A stretch of 64,000 nucleotides of DNA. Source: Salinispirillum sp049115955 (GTDB taxonomy: Bacteria > Pseudomonadota > Gammaproteobacteria > Pseudomonadales > Natronospirillaceae). Positions 9,085-17,581 of the stretch are shown piece after piece. The DNA lies in the NCBI GenBank assembly GCA_049115955.1, contig JAGDZJ010000017.1, positions 62,001 to 126,000 of the forward strand, read 5' to 3'. The notes beneath the pieces were generated by a model, which worked only from the letters and a program-made list of their open reading frames with translations, ran no database searches and was not told the DNA's origin. A program made the position numbers and the translations under genes. Each line of letters starts with the position of its first letter. Position 1 is the first letter of the stretch.

Positions 9085-10057
9085 GGTTCATACGCACAAC
9101 GACTTTTCCTATATGAGCGCCCGCGCCGAAGTAGTGAAAAGCGTCTCGCACTTCAGATTCTGTAAAGTCGTACATCTTATCAAGCACCGGCTTGAACTTG
9201 TCGGCCTCGAACAGTTCATTAAAGTAATCGAGGTCGCGGTTTGGTTTTAACTGGATAACACACAATTTCTTGCCCGACGCTCGCCCGATGCGCAAACCCG
9301 ATAGTGCAATTCTCAGCAAGCCCCACATCGACCCACCCACTGTTGCGTAAACGCCGTTTGGGTGTAAGACTCGCTCGTACTCGGCAGGTGCTCGATGGGT
9401 CTTTACGTCCAGTATGAGATCATAGCGCTGAGCATTGCGCGTAAAATCTTGCTCGTTATAGTCGATCACCTGATCAAATCCCCAGGAGCGCATAGCCGCC
9501 AACTTGTCTGCGCTATCAACGCCCGTCACTTCAACTTGATGTGGTTTCAACAGTTGAATAACGATACTTCCTACGCCGCCCCCAGCGCCGTTTACTAGGA
9601 TAGACTGGCCGTGCTTCAGCGGTTCACCCGCCATGAGTCCTTGTAGCGCCAGCATACCCGCTTGCGGAATGGCTGCAGCTTGCTCGAAGCTCATCGCTGG
9701 CGGCTTGGTCATCACGGCGTTTTCATCCGCACACACAAATTCAGCAAAGCCGCCAAACCCGCAACTAGAAAGATCGCCATACACCTCGTCACCGGGCTTG
9801 AATTTCGTCACATCGCTACCGACCGCCTCAACCCGCCCGGCAATGTCTGACCCGACAATCATTTTAGGCTTGAATAGCCCTGCCATTAAACGATTCGGCA
9901 CGAACGGAGTACCATTGAGCAGCGCCCAATCCCAGTCATTGATCGATACTGCATGAACCTTAATCAGCAACTGGTGCTTCTCAGGAACAGGCTTATCGAC
10001 TTCTCTAATTTCCAGAAAATCCGGCGAACCGTATTGGCGTTGATGCAGTGCTTTCAT
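9056..10057 (-). CDS. NAD(P)-dependent MDR oxidoreductase, quinone-reductase-like
   Basis: Medium-chain dehydrogenase/reductase of 333 aa. The nucleotide site is VNGAGGGVGSIVIQLLK, preceded by the MDR segment GSDIAGRVEAVGSDVTKFKPGDEVYG. The cysteine-rich structural zinc loop of classical alcohol dehydrogenases is missing, so it is of the zinc-free quinone-oxidoreductase/NADPH-reductase type. Its stop codon overlaps the start of the GNAT gene. The substrate is unknown. Members often reduce quinones or reactive aldehydes. Confidence 0.9.
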   Translation of the reverse strand: MKALHQRQYGSPDFLEIREVDKPVPEKHQLLIKVHAVSINDWDWALLNGTPFVPNRLMAGLFKPKMIVGSDIAGRVEAVGSDVTKFKPGDEVYGDLSSCGFGGFAEFVCADENAVMTKPPAMSFEQAAAIPQAGMLALQGLMAGEPLKHGQSILVNGAGGGVGSIVIQLLKPHQVEVTGVDSADKLAAMRSWGFDQVIDYNEQDFTRNAQRYDLILDVKTHRAPAEYERVLHPNGVYATVGGSMWGLLRIALSGLRIGRASGKKLCVIQLKPNRDLDYFNELFEADKFKPVLDKMYDFTESEVRDAFHYFGAGAHIGKVVVRMNHEGHNFENH

Positions 10058-10175
10058 CAGTCAGACTCCATGAGGCATGATGTGACAAAGAGCATGGATT
10101 CACTTGCTCGAATCTCATCACCCTTAAACTCAAATTGGCAAGCACCTGCATCGTGCTGATACAGATGTCTGTCCA

Positions 10176-10775
10176 TTAATCAACCAACTCAACGCCCAAG
10201 TACTCTAACAAGCTAAGTGCTTCATAGCGTGAGAATTTGGCCCCTTTCACGTCGTTTTCCAGCACGTTGATTCCATAGGCGGTCGATTCGCTGAAATCGA
10301 CTTTTTGTAGGTTAGTCCGCATGAACACGCTGCTGGTAAAGTCGCAGTAGGTCATGGTGGATTTGGAGAAATTGCCTTCACGAAAATCAACATCCTGTAA
10401 CTTGCATTCGTCCAGAACCAGCTCGTGTAAGGTCAGCCCGAAGAACGATGAATCATTCAAGATGCAGCGCTCGAACTTCAATTCAAAGTCTACGCGATAA
10501 ATAGCCCAAGTGGCTTTGGTCCAGTCTACGCCCACCAGCTTGCTCTCTCGAAAAGTAACGCCGAACAAGCTCGAATTGGACAGATTGATCAAGCTGAGAT
10601 TGCAACGCTCGAACTCGCAGTTAACGAACTTACACCCCCGAAAGCTCGCGCCGGAAAAGTCACAGTCTGAAAACTGGCAATCCTCAAACTCGATGTCTGT
10701 GTAGCTTTCCTCAGGCAGCTCAAGCTTCTTGAAGGAGGCATCGAAATACTGTTCGCCATCGTTAAAGTGGGTCAT
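10176..10775 (-). CDS. pentapeptide-repeat protein with a Qnr-like C-terminus
   Basis: Protein of 199 aa built of A(D/N)LXX-like pentapeptides (for example FEDCQFSDCDFSGASFRGC and CDFTSSVFMRTNLQKVDF), which form a right-handed quadrilateral beta-helix. The last 20 residues (KGAKFSRYEALSLLEYLGVE) resemble the C-terminal dimerisation segment of Qnr/MfpA proteins, which mimic DNA and protect gyrase from quinolones. The frame is open from 10841. The ATG at 10775 has a good Shine-Dalgarno (AAAGGA). Gyrase protection is possible but unproven; many family members have no known function. It lies between an MDR gene and arr. Confidence 0.87.
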   Translation of the reverse strand: MTHFNDGEQYFDASFKKLELPEESYTDIEFEDCQFSDCDFSGASFRGCKFVNCEFERCNLSLINLSNSSLFGVTFRESKLVGVDWTKATWAIYRVDFELKFERCILNDSSFFGLTLHELVLDECKLQDVDFREGNFSKSTMTYCDFTSSVFMRTNLQKVDFSESTAYGINVLENDVKGAKFSRYEALSLLEYLGVELVD

Positions 10776-10875
10776 GGTTTTCCTTTTGTTGGTCAGTGCA
10801 GAATTTAGTTCCGCGAGTGGAGTTTGAGCTGATCGGCACAACCCTAACTTACGCTGCCGCGTGAACCTTCGACAC

Positions 10876-11331
10876 TTAGTCTTCGATGACGTGAAGCCCG
10901 CGACGCTTAAGGTCTAGCAGAGAATCCAACATGCCACGAAGCGCTTCCTCGGAGTGCCCTTCCCAGTCCTCCACCACGCCCACCACTCTGAGCCGGTCTC
11001 GCGTGCGATAAGACTTCGTAACATTGCCCGGAAACCGCTTATTGGTGAGGTTGGGGTCGTCTTCAAAGGTACCCGTTGGCTCAACAATGTAGATATGTCC
11101 GCGCCCTTCTACATTGGCCAACGACATCGCCAATTCTGCTGCCCAGACAGCAGGCTCTAAGTTAGCAGAGAAGTATAGGTTGTTGGACACTCGGCCGGCC
11201 TCGTAATTGGACGGGTAGCCGGGACTCAGCAATTCACCGACGGCAAAGGCCGTCTTTGTACCGTGATAAAACGGCCCAAGTACGTGTTTGCAGTCTTCGT
11301 GCGTGACAGGTATCCACTGATCTTCGTGCAT
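10876..11331 (-). CDS. arr: NAD(+)-rifampin ADP-ribosyltransferase (Arr)
   Basis: Enzyme of 151 aa that ADP-ribosylates rifamycins at the C23 hydroxyl using NAD and so inactivates them. The whole family signature is visible: FYHGTK, LYFSA, EPAVWAAELAMS, IYIVEPTG.FEDDPNLTNKR and the C-terminal VGVVEDWEGH...RGMLDSL.DLKRRGLHVIED. The His-Tyr-Asp catalytic set maps to H23, Y53 and D91 or D92. Length equals that of mobile Arr-2 and Arr-3, to which it looks close. No attC recombination site was found on either side, so it appears chromosomal rather than an integron cassette. Confidence 0.96.
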   Translation of the reverse strand: MHEDQWIPVTHEDCKHVLGPFYHGTKTAFAVGELLSPGYPSNYEAGRVSNNLYFSANLEPAVWAAELAMSLANVEGRGHIYIVEPTGTFEDDPNLTNKRFPGNVTKSYRTRDRLRVVGVVEDWEGHSEEALRGMLDSLLDLKRRGLHVIED

Positions 11332-11391
11332 ATTCGGATTCTCCTAACTGTAAGACCATTATGGACGTCGCTGTGAACCTAAACTACTCGG

Positions 11392-12165
11392 TTAAACTTC
11401 GGATTCATCGTCGTCTAAAAATAAATACTGAAGCATACGCTCTGGCCCATTCAGGAACTCCTTGGTGACCAAATAATGCTCTGTTTCGCGGTAAGCGACT
11501 TCTCGAATACCACTGTCCTCGAACTGATACAGAGTGGCACCCGGATAGGCTAGTAGAATCGGTGAGTGGGTAGCAATCAGAAATTGGGCGTGGCGCGGGA
11601 CTTCAAGCTCATGAATGATTCTCAAGAACGCGAGTTGTCTCTGCGGCGATAAGGCGGCCTCCGGCTCGTCTAGGATATAGAGTCCGTGTTCAAACCGGTT
11701 TTGAAACAATGCCAAAAATGATTCGCCATGAGATTGATGATGCAGTGATTTTCCGCCATAAGCTCTGAAGTCCGAAACGCTGTCGAGGTAGCTTGCGAAG
11801 TTGTAGAAACTTTCCGCACGCATAAAAAAACCTTCGGTCATTTTCGGCAACCACGACAACCGCAGAGCCTGCGCCAGCTCCGACCGATCTTCTCGCATTT
11901 CCCGATAGTGATCCCGGTTTCCGCCTTCGGGGTTGAACCCACAAATTTCGGCGAGCGCTTCAAGCAGGGTCGATTTTCCGCTGCCATTCTCGCCAACGAG
12001 AAAGGTAACTGGCGTTGGCAGTTCGAGGTCAATGCCGTCCCGGAACGCCGGGATGTTAAAGGGGAAGCCTTGGCCAGTCATGCGGTCGGGATTACTATGG
12101 ATGCTGCGGAGGTAGGGTGCACCTAAACCGGAGGGCCCTTTTCGCGACGTTTCTTTAGACGCCAT
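11392..12165 (-). CDS. AAA/ABC-type ATPase of unknown role
   Basis: Cytosolic ATPase of 257 aa with Walker A GENGSGKST (residues 58-66), an ABC-like signature HGESF, Walker B LYILDEPEAALSP and a switch histidine in THSP. This layout matches the small stand-alone SMC/RecF-like ATPases (AAA_21 type) that are common and uncharacterised. The next gene, arr, starts 60 bases downstream. No partner nuclease (such as an OLD or TOPRIM protein) is encoded nearby, so a defence role is not supported. Confidence 0.87.
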   Translation of the reverse strand: MASKETSRKGPSGLGAPYLRSIHSNPDRMTGQGFPFNIPAFRDGIDLELPTPVTFLVGENGSGKSTLLEALAEICGFNPEGGNRDHYREMREDRSELAQALRLSWLPKMTEGFFMRAESFYNFASYLDSVSDFRAYGGKSLHHQSHGESFLALFQNRFEHGLYILDEPEAALSPQRQLAFLRIIHELEVPRHAQFLIATHSPILLAYPGATLYQFEDSGIREVAYRETEHYLVTKEFLNGPERMLQYLFLDDDESEV

Positions 12166-12217
12166 AACTATCTTCCCATATCAACCCAGAGAGCATGCAG
12201 AGTCTACACTCGCGTTT

Positions 12218-12685
12218 TTATGCTTCGATGCGTTTAGTCATTACCAGAACATCGACGCCACGATAGTTCACTTGCTCAACCGACTGCCAACCTAAACGGG
12301 CATAGAGCCCACCACTTAAGCTTTCCGTCTGCAAGTGCAACTCGCTGACCCCTTGTGTAAGAGCGACCTGCTCGATTCTTTTAACTAATGCTGAGGCGAC
12401 ATTCTTGCCGCGGTGTTCAACGTCCACATAAACGCCACCTAGCCAGTGTTCTTTCTCAGGGTAGATCGACATTTCGTGAAAACGTAACTGTGCTACCCCC
12501 ATGACCTTATCACCATCAACGGCCATAACAATGAGTGGTATACAGTCTCGGTTAAGATAATCGTTCAGCTTATCATCAAATGACGCAACTGAAGCACCCT
12601 CCCTAAGCCGCCCCCACTCTTCGAAGTACCATCTCGCCACGACTGGCTTCATATCTTGTTTGTCTGCGAGGAAAATAAAGTCCAA
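12218..12685 (-). CDS. GNAT-family N-acetyltransferase
   Basis: Acetyltransferase of 155 aa with the acetyl-CoA loop VEHRGKNVASALVKRIE (RGxxxA type) and the C-terminal ARLGWQSVEQVNYRG...VMTKRI. It probably uses a TTG start, since the N-terminal strand DFIFLADKQD belongs to the fold and an ATG is found only 11 codons later. It is the first gene of the minus-strand accessory cluster. The substrate is unknown. Confidence 0.82.
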   Translation of the reverse strand: MDFIFLADKQDMKPVVARWYFEEWGRLREGASVASFDDKLNDYLNRDCIPLIVMAVDGDKVMGVAQLRFHEMSIYPEKEHWLGGVYVDVEHRGKNVASALVKRIEQVALTQGVSELHLQTESLSGGLYARLGWQSVEQVNYRGVDVLVMTKRIEA

Positions 12686-12832
12686 AACGCTTCACCATAA
12701 ATGCCGTGCCCAATCGAGCGCCAAGCCCAAATATATCACATAGAAATCTAGGGTTTGGCCTTCCTAGAAAATCCCTCGGCCTGTTGGGGGGCGCGCTTGG
12801 TGGAGCATCTGAAAAGAACTAGGGATCTGCAC

Positions 12833-13747
12833 TTACTGCGCTAAAATGCCGCTGCTTTGTACGTCATCCAGCATGGCATTCAATGCCAACAGCCCACGGG
12901 CGCGTGACCAGTTGCTGCGGTCAAACCGATACACACGTTGGCTCTCTACGGCAGCTAAAGAGCCCCACAACGGACTGTTTTGCCATTCTGATATAGGGTT
13001 CAGCGCTGCTTCTTCTGGCGCTTCCATCAGGATCAGAATATCAGGGTTCAATGCCAGCAAACCTTCAAAATCTAAACTCGCTGAAATCGCACCCGCGGCG
13101 GGCACAACCGCGTTATCGAAACCGAAGTCACTCAACATGCTGCCCACAAAGCTGGTTGCGCCGTGCGCGGTAAAGCCACCGGGGTGAGACACCGCCACCA
13201 CGACACGCTGTCCTTGGTTCTGGTTAGCATCACGCACCCGTTCATAACGCTGGCGATGGGCACGCAACAGCGCCTCCGATTCTTCATGCTGCCCTAGTAA
13301 GTCGCCGATTTCTGCAAACTGACTAAGTATGTCGTCATAACTGCCACGCAGACTGTTATAAACCACGGTGGGCGCTATAGCACTGAGGTGCGGGTAGATG
13401 TCAGCGTGACGCGCTAAGTCAGCCAGTATCAAGTCTGGATTCGCGGCAGCAATGGCTTCGAGATCAGGCTTGGCACGTGTCCCCACACTGGGAATGCCTA
13501 CCATGTGCACATCCAAAATGGGTAGTGGCAGAGCATCACGGGCAATGGCAACAGGCTTTACGCCGAGGTTTAATGCGGCGTCCATGTAACTGAATTCCAG
13601 CGCAACCACGGCATTGATCTGCGCAGGAACACAGGTAATACCGAGTTCGTGCGTCACCGAGGTGGTGTTTGAAGGGCAATCATTAGCGAATGCAGGCAAG
13701 GCGCTGAATAGGCTAATGGCTGCGGTGATGAGCCAAGTGCGTTTCAT
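12833..13747 (-). CDS. iron-siderophore ABC transporter substrate-binding protein (third copy in operon)
   Basis: Periplasmic binding protein of 304 aa (FecB/FepB-like, helical backbone class). It has a signal peptide (about residues 1-21, ALPAFA), then CPSNTTSVTHELGITCVPA with two cysteines. Family motifs are DLEAIAAANPDLILAD and APTVVYNSLRG. The N-terminal block CP.NT....H..G..C.P is shared with the next gene upstream, which suggests a duplication. No lipobox is present. It is the last gene of the iron operon, 58 bases after its neighbour. The ligand cannot be named. Confidence 0.9.
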   Translation of the reverse strand: MKRTWLITAAISLFSALPAFANDCPSNTTSVTHELGITCVPAQINAVVALEFSYMDAALNLGVKPVAIARDALPLPILDVHMVGIPSVGTRAKPDLEAIAAANPDLILADLARHADIYPHLSAIAPTVVYNSLRGSYDDILSQFAEIGDLLGQHEESEALLRAHRQRYERVRDANQNQGQRVVVAVSHPGGFTAHGATSFVGSMLSDFGFDNAVVPAAGAISASLDFEGLLALNPDILILMEAPEEAALNPISEWQNSPLWGSLAAVESQRVYRFDRSNWSRARGLLALNAMLDDVQSSGILAQ

Positions 13748-13805
13748 ATATCTACTCGTTTTGATGATATGTTATGAAGTAAAGATGATTCAATAGGGCT
13801 GAGCG

Positions 13806-14774
13806 TCAGTTGCCGCCGGTTAGCCTACCGGTGGTCATCAGCAACATGGCGTCTGTTACCTGATGCAATGAGGCAAATGTGTAGCCCACCCACTCATCGC
13901 GCGGATACCAAAAATGGTTACCTTCACGAACGGCCGACAGATTGCGCCAAAACGGCGCAAATGTGTCCCACTCGGTGCTGAGTTGGTTGACTGTTTGGCC
14001 AAAGTGGCGCGCGTGGCTAGATATCACAAGGTCGGCGTCAAACTGATCAATCACCTCAAAGCTGAACTCAGCGTTTTCGGTCAAGTTCGCCAAAATGGCG
14101 GGCTTTGCAAATCCGGCATCGTTCAAGACTTGATCTATGGCACCCCAGTTCGGGTAGTACCAAATACCGCCTTCGTAGAGGTCAAAGCGGGAAACGCTGA
14201 TCTCGGCGGGGTTGCCTACGATGGTTTTCAGCTCGGCTATTTTTGCCTGATAGGCGATTAAACGCTCCGCATACACATCGGCCATGCCTGCGGCGTCGGC
14301 AACGAATTCAAGGTGTTCTAGAAACGGCAGGTTTGCCGTCATCACTACGGTAGGTGCGATCTGTGACGCCTGCGCGTACAGATTGCTTTGCCACGGGCTG
14401 AGCAGGATAAGATCTGGATTCAGGCCGATGATAACTTCGAGGTCTAGCCCTTCTGGCCCACCAATGTCGGCAATGCCTTCGGGGCCATTGATGTTGATAC
14501 CCAGAATATGGGTTGCGCCACGAATGAAGCGCTCACCTGTTTGTTCGTCCACGGCGGTGTTGGTGCCGATGACAGGCGCACCGATATCCAATAAAGGCGT
14601 GGCGATACTGTCGTGCCGCGCTGCCACGATGCGTTGCGGAGCGATGGGTATGCAGCTTTCACCCATAGAGTGGGTGAACGCGCGAGTGTTGTCGGGGCAG
14701 GCTTGCGCCTGTGCTTGCACGGCACCGAGACTCAGTGTTAAAGCCCCGGTAATCAGCCAAGTGTGTAATTTCAT
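13806..14774 (-). CDS. iron-siderophore ABC transporter substrate-binding protein (second copy in operon)
   Basis: Periplasmic binding protein of 322 aa. After a signal peptide (LGAVQAQA) it starts CPDNTRAFTHSMGESCIPIA, with the same paired-cysteine pattern as the following gene. It carries the family segments DLEVIIGLNPDLILLSPW and IAPTVVMTA. The frame is open from 14828. I chose the ATG at 14774 because it gives a clean signal peptide and GAGGA stands upstream. It lies 16 bases after the first binding-protein gene. Confidence 0.9.
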   Translation of the reverse strand: MKLHTWLITGALTLSLGAVQAQAQACPDNTRAFTHSMGESCIPIAPQRIVAARHDSIATPLLDIGAPVIGTNTAVDEQTGERFIRGATHILGININGPEGIADIGGPEGLDLEVIIGLNPDLILLSPWQSNLYAQASQIAPTVVMTANLPFLEHLEFVADAAGMADVYAERLIAYQAKIAELKTIVGNPAEISVSRFDLYEGGIWYYPNWGAIDQVLNDAGFAKPAILANLTENAEFSFEVIDQFDADLVISSHARHFGQTVNQLSTEWDTFAPFWRNLSAVREGNHFWYPRDEWVGYTFASLHQVTDAMLLMTTGRLTGGN

Positions 14775-14790
14775 GCTTATGAGTCCTCGT

Positions 14791-15756
14791 TTAGGGGCGG
14801 TCGTCGTTATGGGTATCGGGGTTGCCATCTAAAGCTGCTTCTAAGGCTGGTACGAGTCGATCAATCGCATAGGGCAAGCTCAGCAAGGAGGCGTGCGAAA
14901 AAGCACTGGAAAGCAGGTTACCGATCAGCACCTCACGCCCTTCCCTATGTGCCGCTAGGAAACGCCGCGCAGGCACAGCATCAAGCTCGCGGAAGTCGTC
15001 ACTGGTGGAAACCCACAGCAGCACATCGGCATCCAGTAAGTCGATGTCTTCCATCGAAAAACTCACATGAAAGGCATTGCTTTCAACACTGCCGTCTACC
15101 GCTTCGGGCGTGGTGAACCCCAGGCCATCCAGCAGTTGCGGGCGGACGTCAGCAGAAGTGTAGGCGCCCAATTCGCCATTCCATGCGGTAGCCACCACGG
15201 CCGTTCGGCCGTCCCAATCGGGGTTCGCTTGTGCAACGTTGGCTAGACGTTCTTGCAAGATACCGACTTGCCGCTGCGCTTCCGCTTCGCGCCCTACTGC
15301 ACGCCCGGCAATCAGGGCTTGGTCTTCCCATGACAGCGCATAGTCACCCACGCCCGGGGGAACGGCGACAACGGGTGCAATCAGGCTCAGGCGTTCGTAA
15401 TCTTCAACCGTAATACCCGACCAAACCGCAATGATGACGTCAGGATTGGTGGCGGTGATTTGCTCAAAGTTCAGATCGCCGCGCAGGATAGCTGGCGTTT
15501 CGGTCATCACTTCCTCGGCCCATGGCCATACAGCGCGGGGGTAATCACCGTACCAATAACGAATGGCGACAGGCTGTACGCCCAATGCCAAAAGGTTATC
15601 GGCGCCGTTGTAGTCCAGGCTGACGACGCGTTCCGGCTGAGATTCGATCACCGTGGTACCGAATTTATGTTCGATAGTAAGCGGGAAAGTCTGGGCCACT
15701 GCCGCCGAAGTAGCCGCAAAACAGCAAAGCACTATTAATATTCGAGTTATGCTCAT
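14791..15756 (-). CDS. iron-siderophore ABC transporter substrate-binding protein (first copy in operon)
   Basis: Periplasmic binding protein of 321 aa with a signal peptide (about residues 1-21), then FGTTVIESQPERVVSLDYNGADNL, typical of FepB/DesE-like siderophore binders. NFEQITATNPDVIIAVWSGI and LIAPVVAVPPG are also visible. It lacks the N-terminal cysteine pair of the two genes that follow, so it is a separate lineage. An AAGG Shine-Dalgarno precedes the ATG, and a Fur-box-like palindrome lies 15 bases further upstream, so the three binding-protein genes may have their own iron-controlled promoter. Confidence 0.9.
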   Translation of the reverse strand: MSITRILIVLCCFAATSAAVAQTFPLTIEHKFGTTVIESQPERVVSLDYNGADNLLALGVQPVAIRYWYGDYPRAVWPWAEEVMTETPAILRGDLNFEQITATNPDVIIAVWSGITVEDYERLSLIAPVVAVPPGVGDYALSWEDQALIAGRAVGREAEAQRQVGILQERLANVAQANPDWDGRTAVVATAWNGELGAYTSADVRPQLLDGLGFTTPEAVDGSVESNAFHVSFSMEDIDLLDADVLLWVSTSDDFRELDAVPARRFLAAHREGREVLIGNLLSSAFSHASLLSLPYAIDRLVPALEAALDGNPDTHNDDRP

Positions 15757-15771
15757 AATTTAACCTTAATT

Positions 15772-15790
15772 AGAATGATTAGCATTTCAG
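15772..15790 (-). promoter_or_regulatory. Fur-box-like site before the binding-protein genes
   Basis: On the minus strand the 19 bases read CTGAAATGCTAATCATTCT. The core AATGCTAATCATT is close to the Fur consensus half-sites (AATGATAATCATT) and is almost a perfect palindrome. It lies between the exporter stop codon (15808) and the first binding-protein gene (15756), in line with a second iron-repressed promoter inside the operon. Confidence 0.6.
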
Positions 15791-15807
15791 TATGATGATA
15801 AAAAATA

Positions 15808-17580
15808 TCAGCTTGCCATTGCCGTTTGCTGAATTTGCCGCCGCCATAGGCCTGCGTAGTTCCCATTACGCGCCAACAATTCGGCATGCGTTCCGCTTTC
15901 CCGCACGTGCCCGTTTTCCAGATACAGGATTCGGTCCATGTGCACGAGCGTCGACAACCGATGTGCGATGGCAATTACAGTACGGCCCTCCATCAATACC
16001 GTCAGGGCTTGCTGAATGGCATGTTCTGATTCGCTGTCGAGCGCCGAGGTCGCTTCATCCAACAGCAAAATAGGCGCGTCTTTTAACACCGCCCGCGCGA
16101 TGGCAATACGCTGACGCTCGCCACCCGACAATTTAACACCGCGCTCTCCGACTAGGGTGTCGTAGCCCTGCGGCAATGCGGCGATAAAGCCTGCGCACTG
16201 GGCCGCTTGCGCTGCTGCTTCGACTTCCGAATCACTGGCGTCTGGCCGACCGTAGCGAATATTTTCTCGCACAGTACGGTGGAACAGCTCAGCGGTTTGC
16301 GATACTTCCGCTATTTGGCGTGCCAGTACGTCGGGAGCCAGAGCATTGATGTCTTGCCCATCTATACGGATCCGGCCGTGCTGTGGGCTGTAACGTCCAG
16401 TCATCAGTTTAAATAGGGTGCTCTTACCGCCGCCAGACGGCCCGGCTAATCCCACTTTTTCACCCGACCGAATGTTCAGGTTCAAGGCTTGATACAGCGG
16501 GAGTTGCCCGGGATAAGTAAAATCTACGGCAGCCAAAGTGACTGCCCCTTGTGAGGCAACAAAGGGCGTAGTTGGATTCATAGCGCGCAACGGCAAGGGT
16601 TTGGCTAGAACGTCCAGTGCCTCTTTGACCTCCCCCAATTCCAGATAGAAATCCAGAATGTAGTCGCCCAAATTGGTGATGGACATGGCCAGTTGCAAAC
16701 CAATGGTTAGTAACATGGCGACCGCCCCGATGGACACTATGCCAAGTACGGCGTCTTGCAGAGCAAACGCCACCAGCACACTCATGAAGCCCGCAGTAAG
16801 CACGAGCTGGGCAACCCGCATACCGCTGAACCAAAACCGAGCTTCTTTACCGCGCTTTTCTTCTTCCGCCAGTCGTTCAGATAGGCGCGCACTTTCATAG
16901 AGGCGGCCGCCAAAGCTGTGTACCACGTCGATCGCGCCCAAGGCGTCAGCGAGTTGCCCGGTCACCCGAGAACGCGCGCTGCCTAACGCACGTCCAACAT
17001 GCAGGACACGCCGCGCCATCAGCAGAGACACTACGACAAAGACTGCGGTGAACCCAACATACGCCCAGCCGTAAAATGGCTGTGCGGTAAATATCCAAAA
17101 CCCGGCCACCAAAATACCCACAAAGACTTGTGCGAACTGCAACACGAAGTATTCCACCAAGTTTGGCCCGCCCTGCGAAGCGCGGCGAATGCGTTGGGTA
17201 AGCGCGCCGGTAAAGGTGTTTTGAAAGAACTCGGACGATTGTCTTAGCGTATGCTGAAACAGCATGGCGTTCACCGACGCCGCCAAAGTCGGCAGCGTGA
17301 ACGCATTAACAAAGGTGTACAGGCGGCCCAAAGCAGGACCGACCAACCACGCAACCAACAACAAACCGAACCACCCGGAAACCAAGGCGGCATCCTGCTG
17401 CGCTACCGCTTCAGGTAAGGCGTCGATTAAGCGCCCCACCACCCACGGTGTGGAAGACATACTGGCCGTCGAAAAGACCGTAATGGCTGCCAGCAACAGC
17501 AAACGCCCCAGCACAAAACGGCGGGCGATCCACGCGCAGAAGGCAAGTGGCTGCGTGGGAAAGTTGTCGTGCGCGTTCAT
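15808..17580 (-). CDS. ABC exporter (fused membrane and ATPase domains) in the siderophore operon
   Basis: Half-transporter of 590 aa with an exporter-type membrane domain of six helices (about residues 20-320). The ATPase domain follows, with Walker A GPSGGGKST, signature LSGGERQR, Walker B ILLLDEAT and H-loop AHRLST. Similar proteins export siderophores or, in the YbtPQ/IrtAB group, import them. The ATG at 17580 is one base after the reductase stop codon, so the two are coupled. A TTG at 17598 is possible but less likely. Together with the importer and the FhuF-type reductase it may recycle the iron-free siderophore. That role is inferred from context. Confidence 0.9.
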   Translation of the reverse strand: MNAHDNFPTQPLAFCAWIARRFVLGRLLLLAAITVFSTASMSSTPWVVGRLIDALPEAVAQQDAALVSGWFGLLLVAWLVGPALGRLYTFVNAFTLPTLAASVNAMLFQHTLRQSSEFFQNTFTGALTQRIRRASQGGPNLVEYFVLQFAQVFVGILVAGFWIFTAQPFYGWAYVGFTAVFVVVSLLMARRVLHVGRALGSARSRVTGQLADALGAIDVVHSFGGRLYESARLSERLAEEEKRGKEARFWFSGMRVAQLVLTAGFMSVLVAFALQDAVLGIVSIGAVAMLLTIGLQLAMSITNLGDYILDFYLELGEVKEALDVLAKPLPLRAMNPTTPFVASQGAVTLAAVDFTYPGQLPLYQALNLNIRSGEKVGLAGPSGGGKSTLFKLMTGRYSPQHGRIRIDGQDINALAPDVLARQIAEVSQTAELFHRTVRENIRYGRPDASDSEVEAAAQAAQCAGFIAALPQGYDTLVGERGVKLSGGERQRIAIARAVLKDAPILLLDEATSALDSESEHAIQQALTVLMEGRTVIAIAHRLSTLVHMDRILYLENGHVRESGTHAELLARNGNYAGLWRRQIQQTAMAS

Positions 17581-17581
17581 A

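Noticed and set aside
10776..11391. Possible integron attC sites around arr (GTTAGG and GGTTCAC pieces on both sides)
   Set aside because: The sevenmers are GTTAGGG and GTTAGGA, which do not fit GTTRRRY, and no matching RYYYAAC partner or fold is visible.
11392..12165. Defence-system ATPase with arr or the GNAT as effector
   Set aside because: No nuclease, TOPRIM protein or other known effector is adjacent; arr is a drug-modifying enzyme.
12753..12774. Terminator after the iron operon (TCTAGG and CCTAGA)
   Set aside because: A 6-bp stem with a 10-base loop and no T-run is too weak to call.
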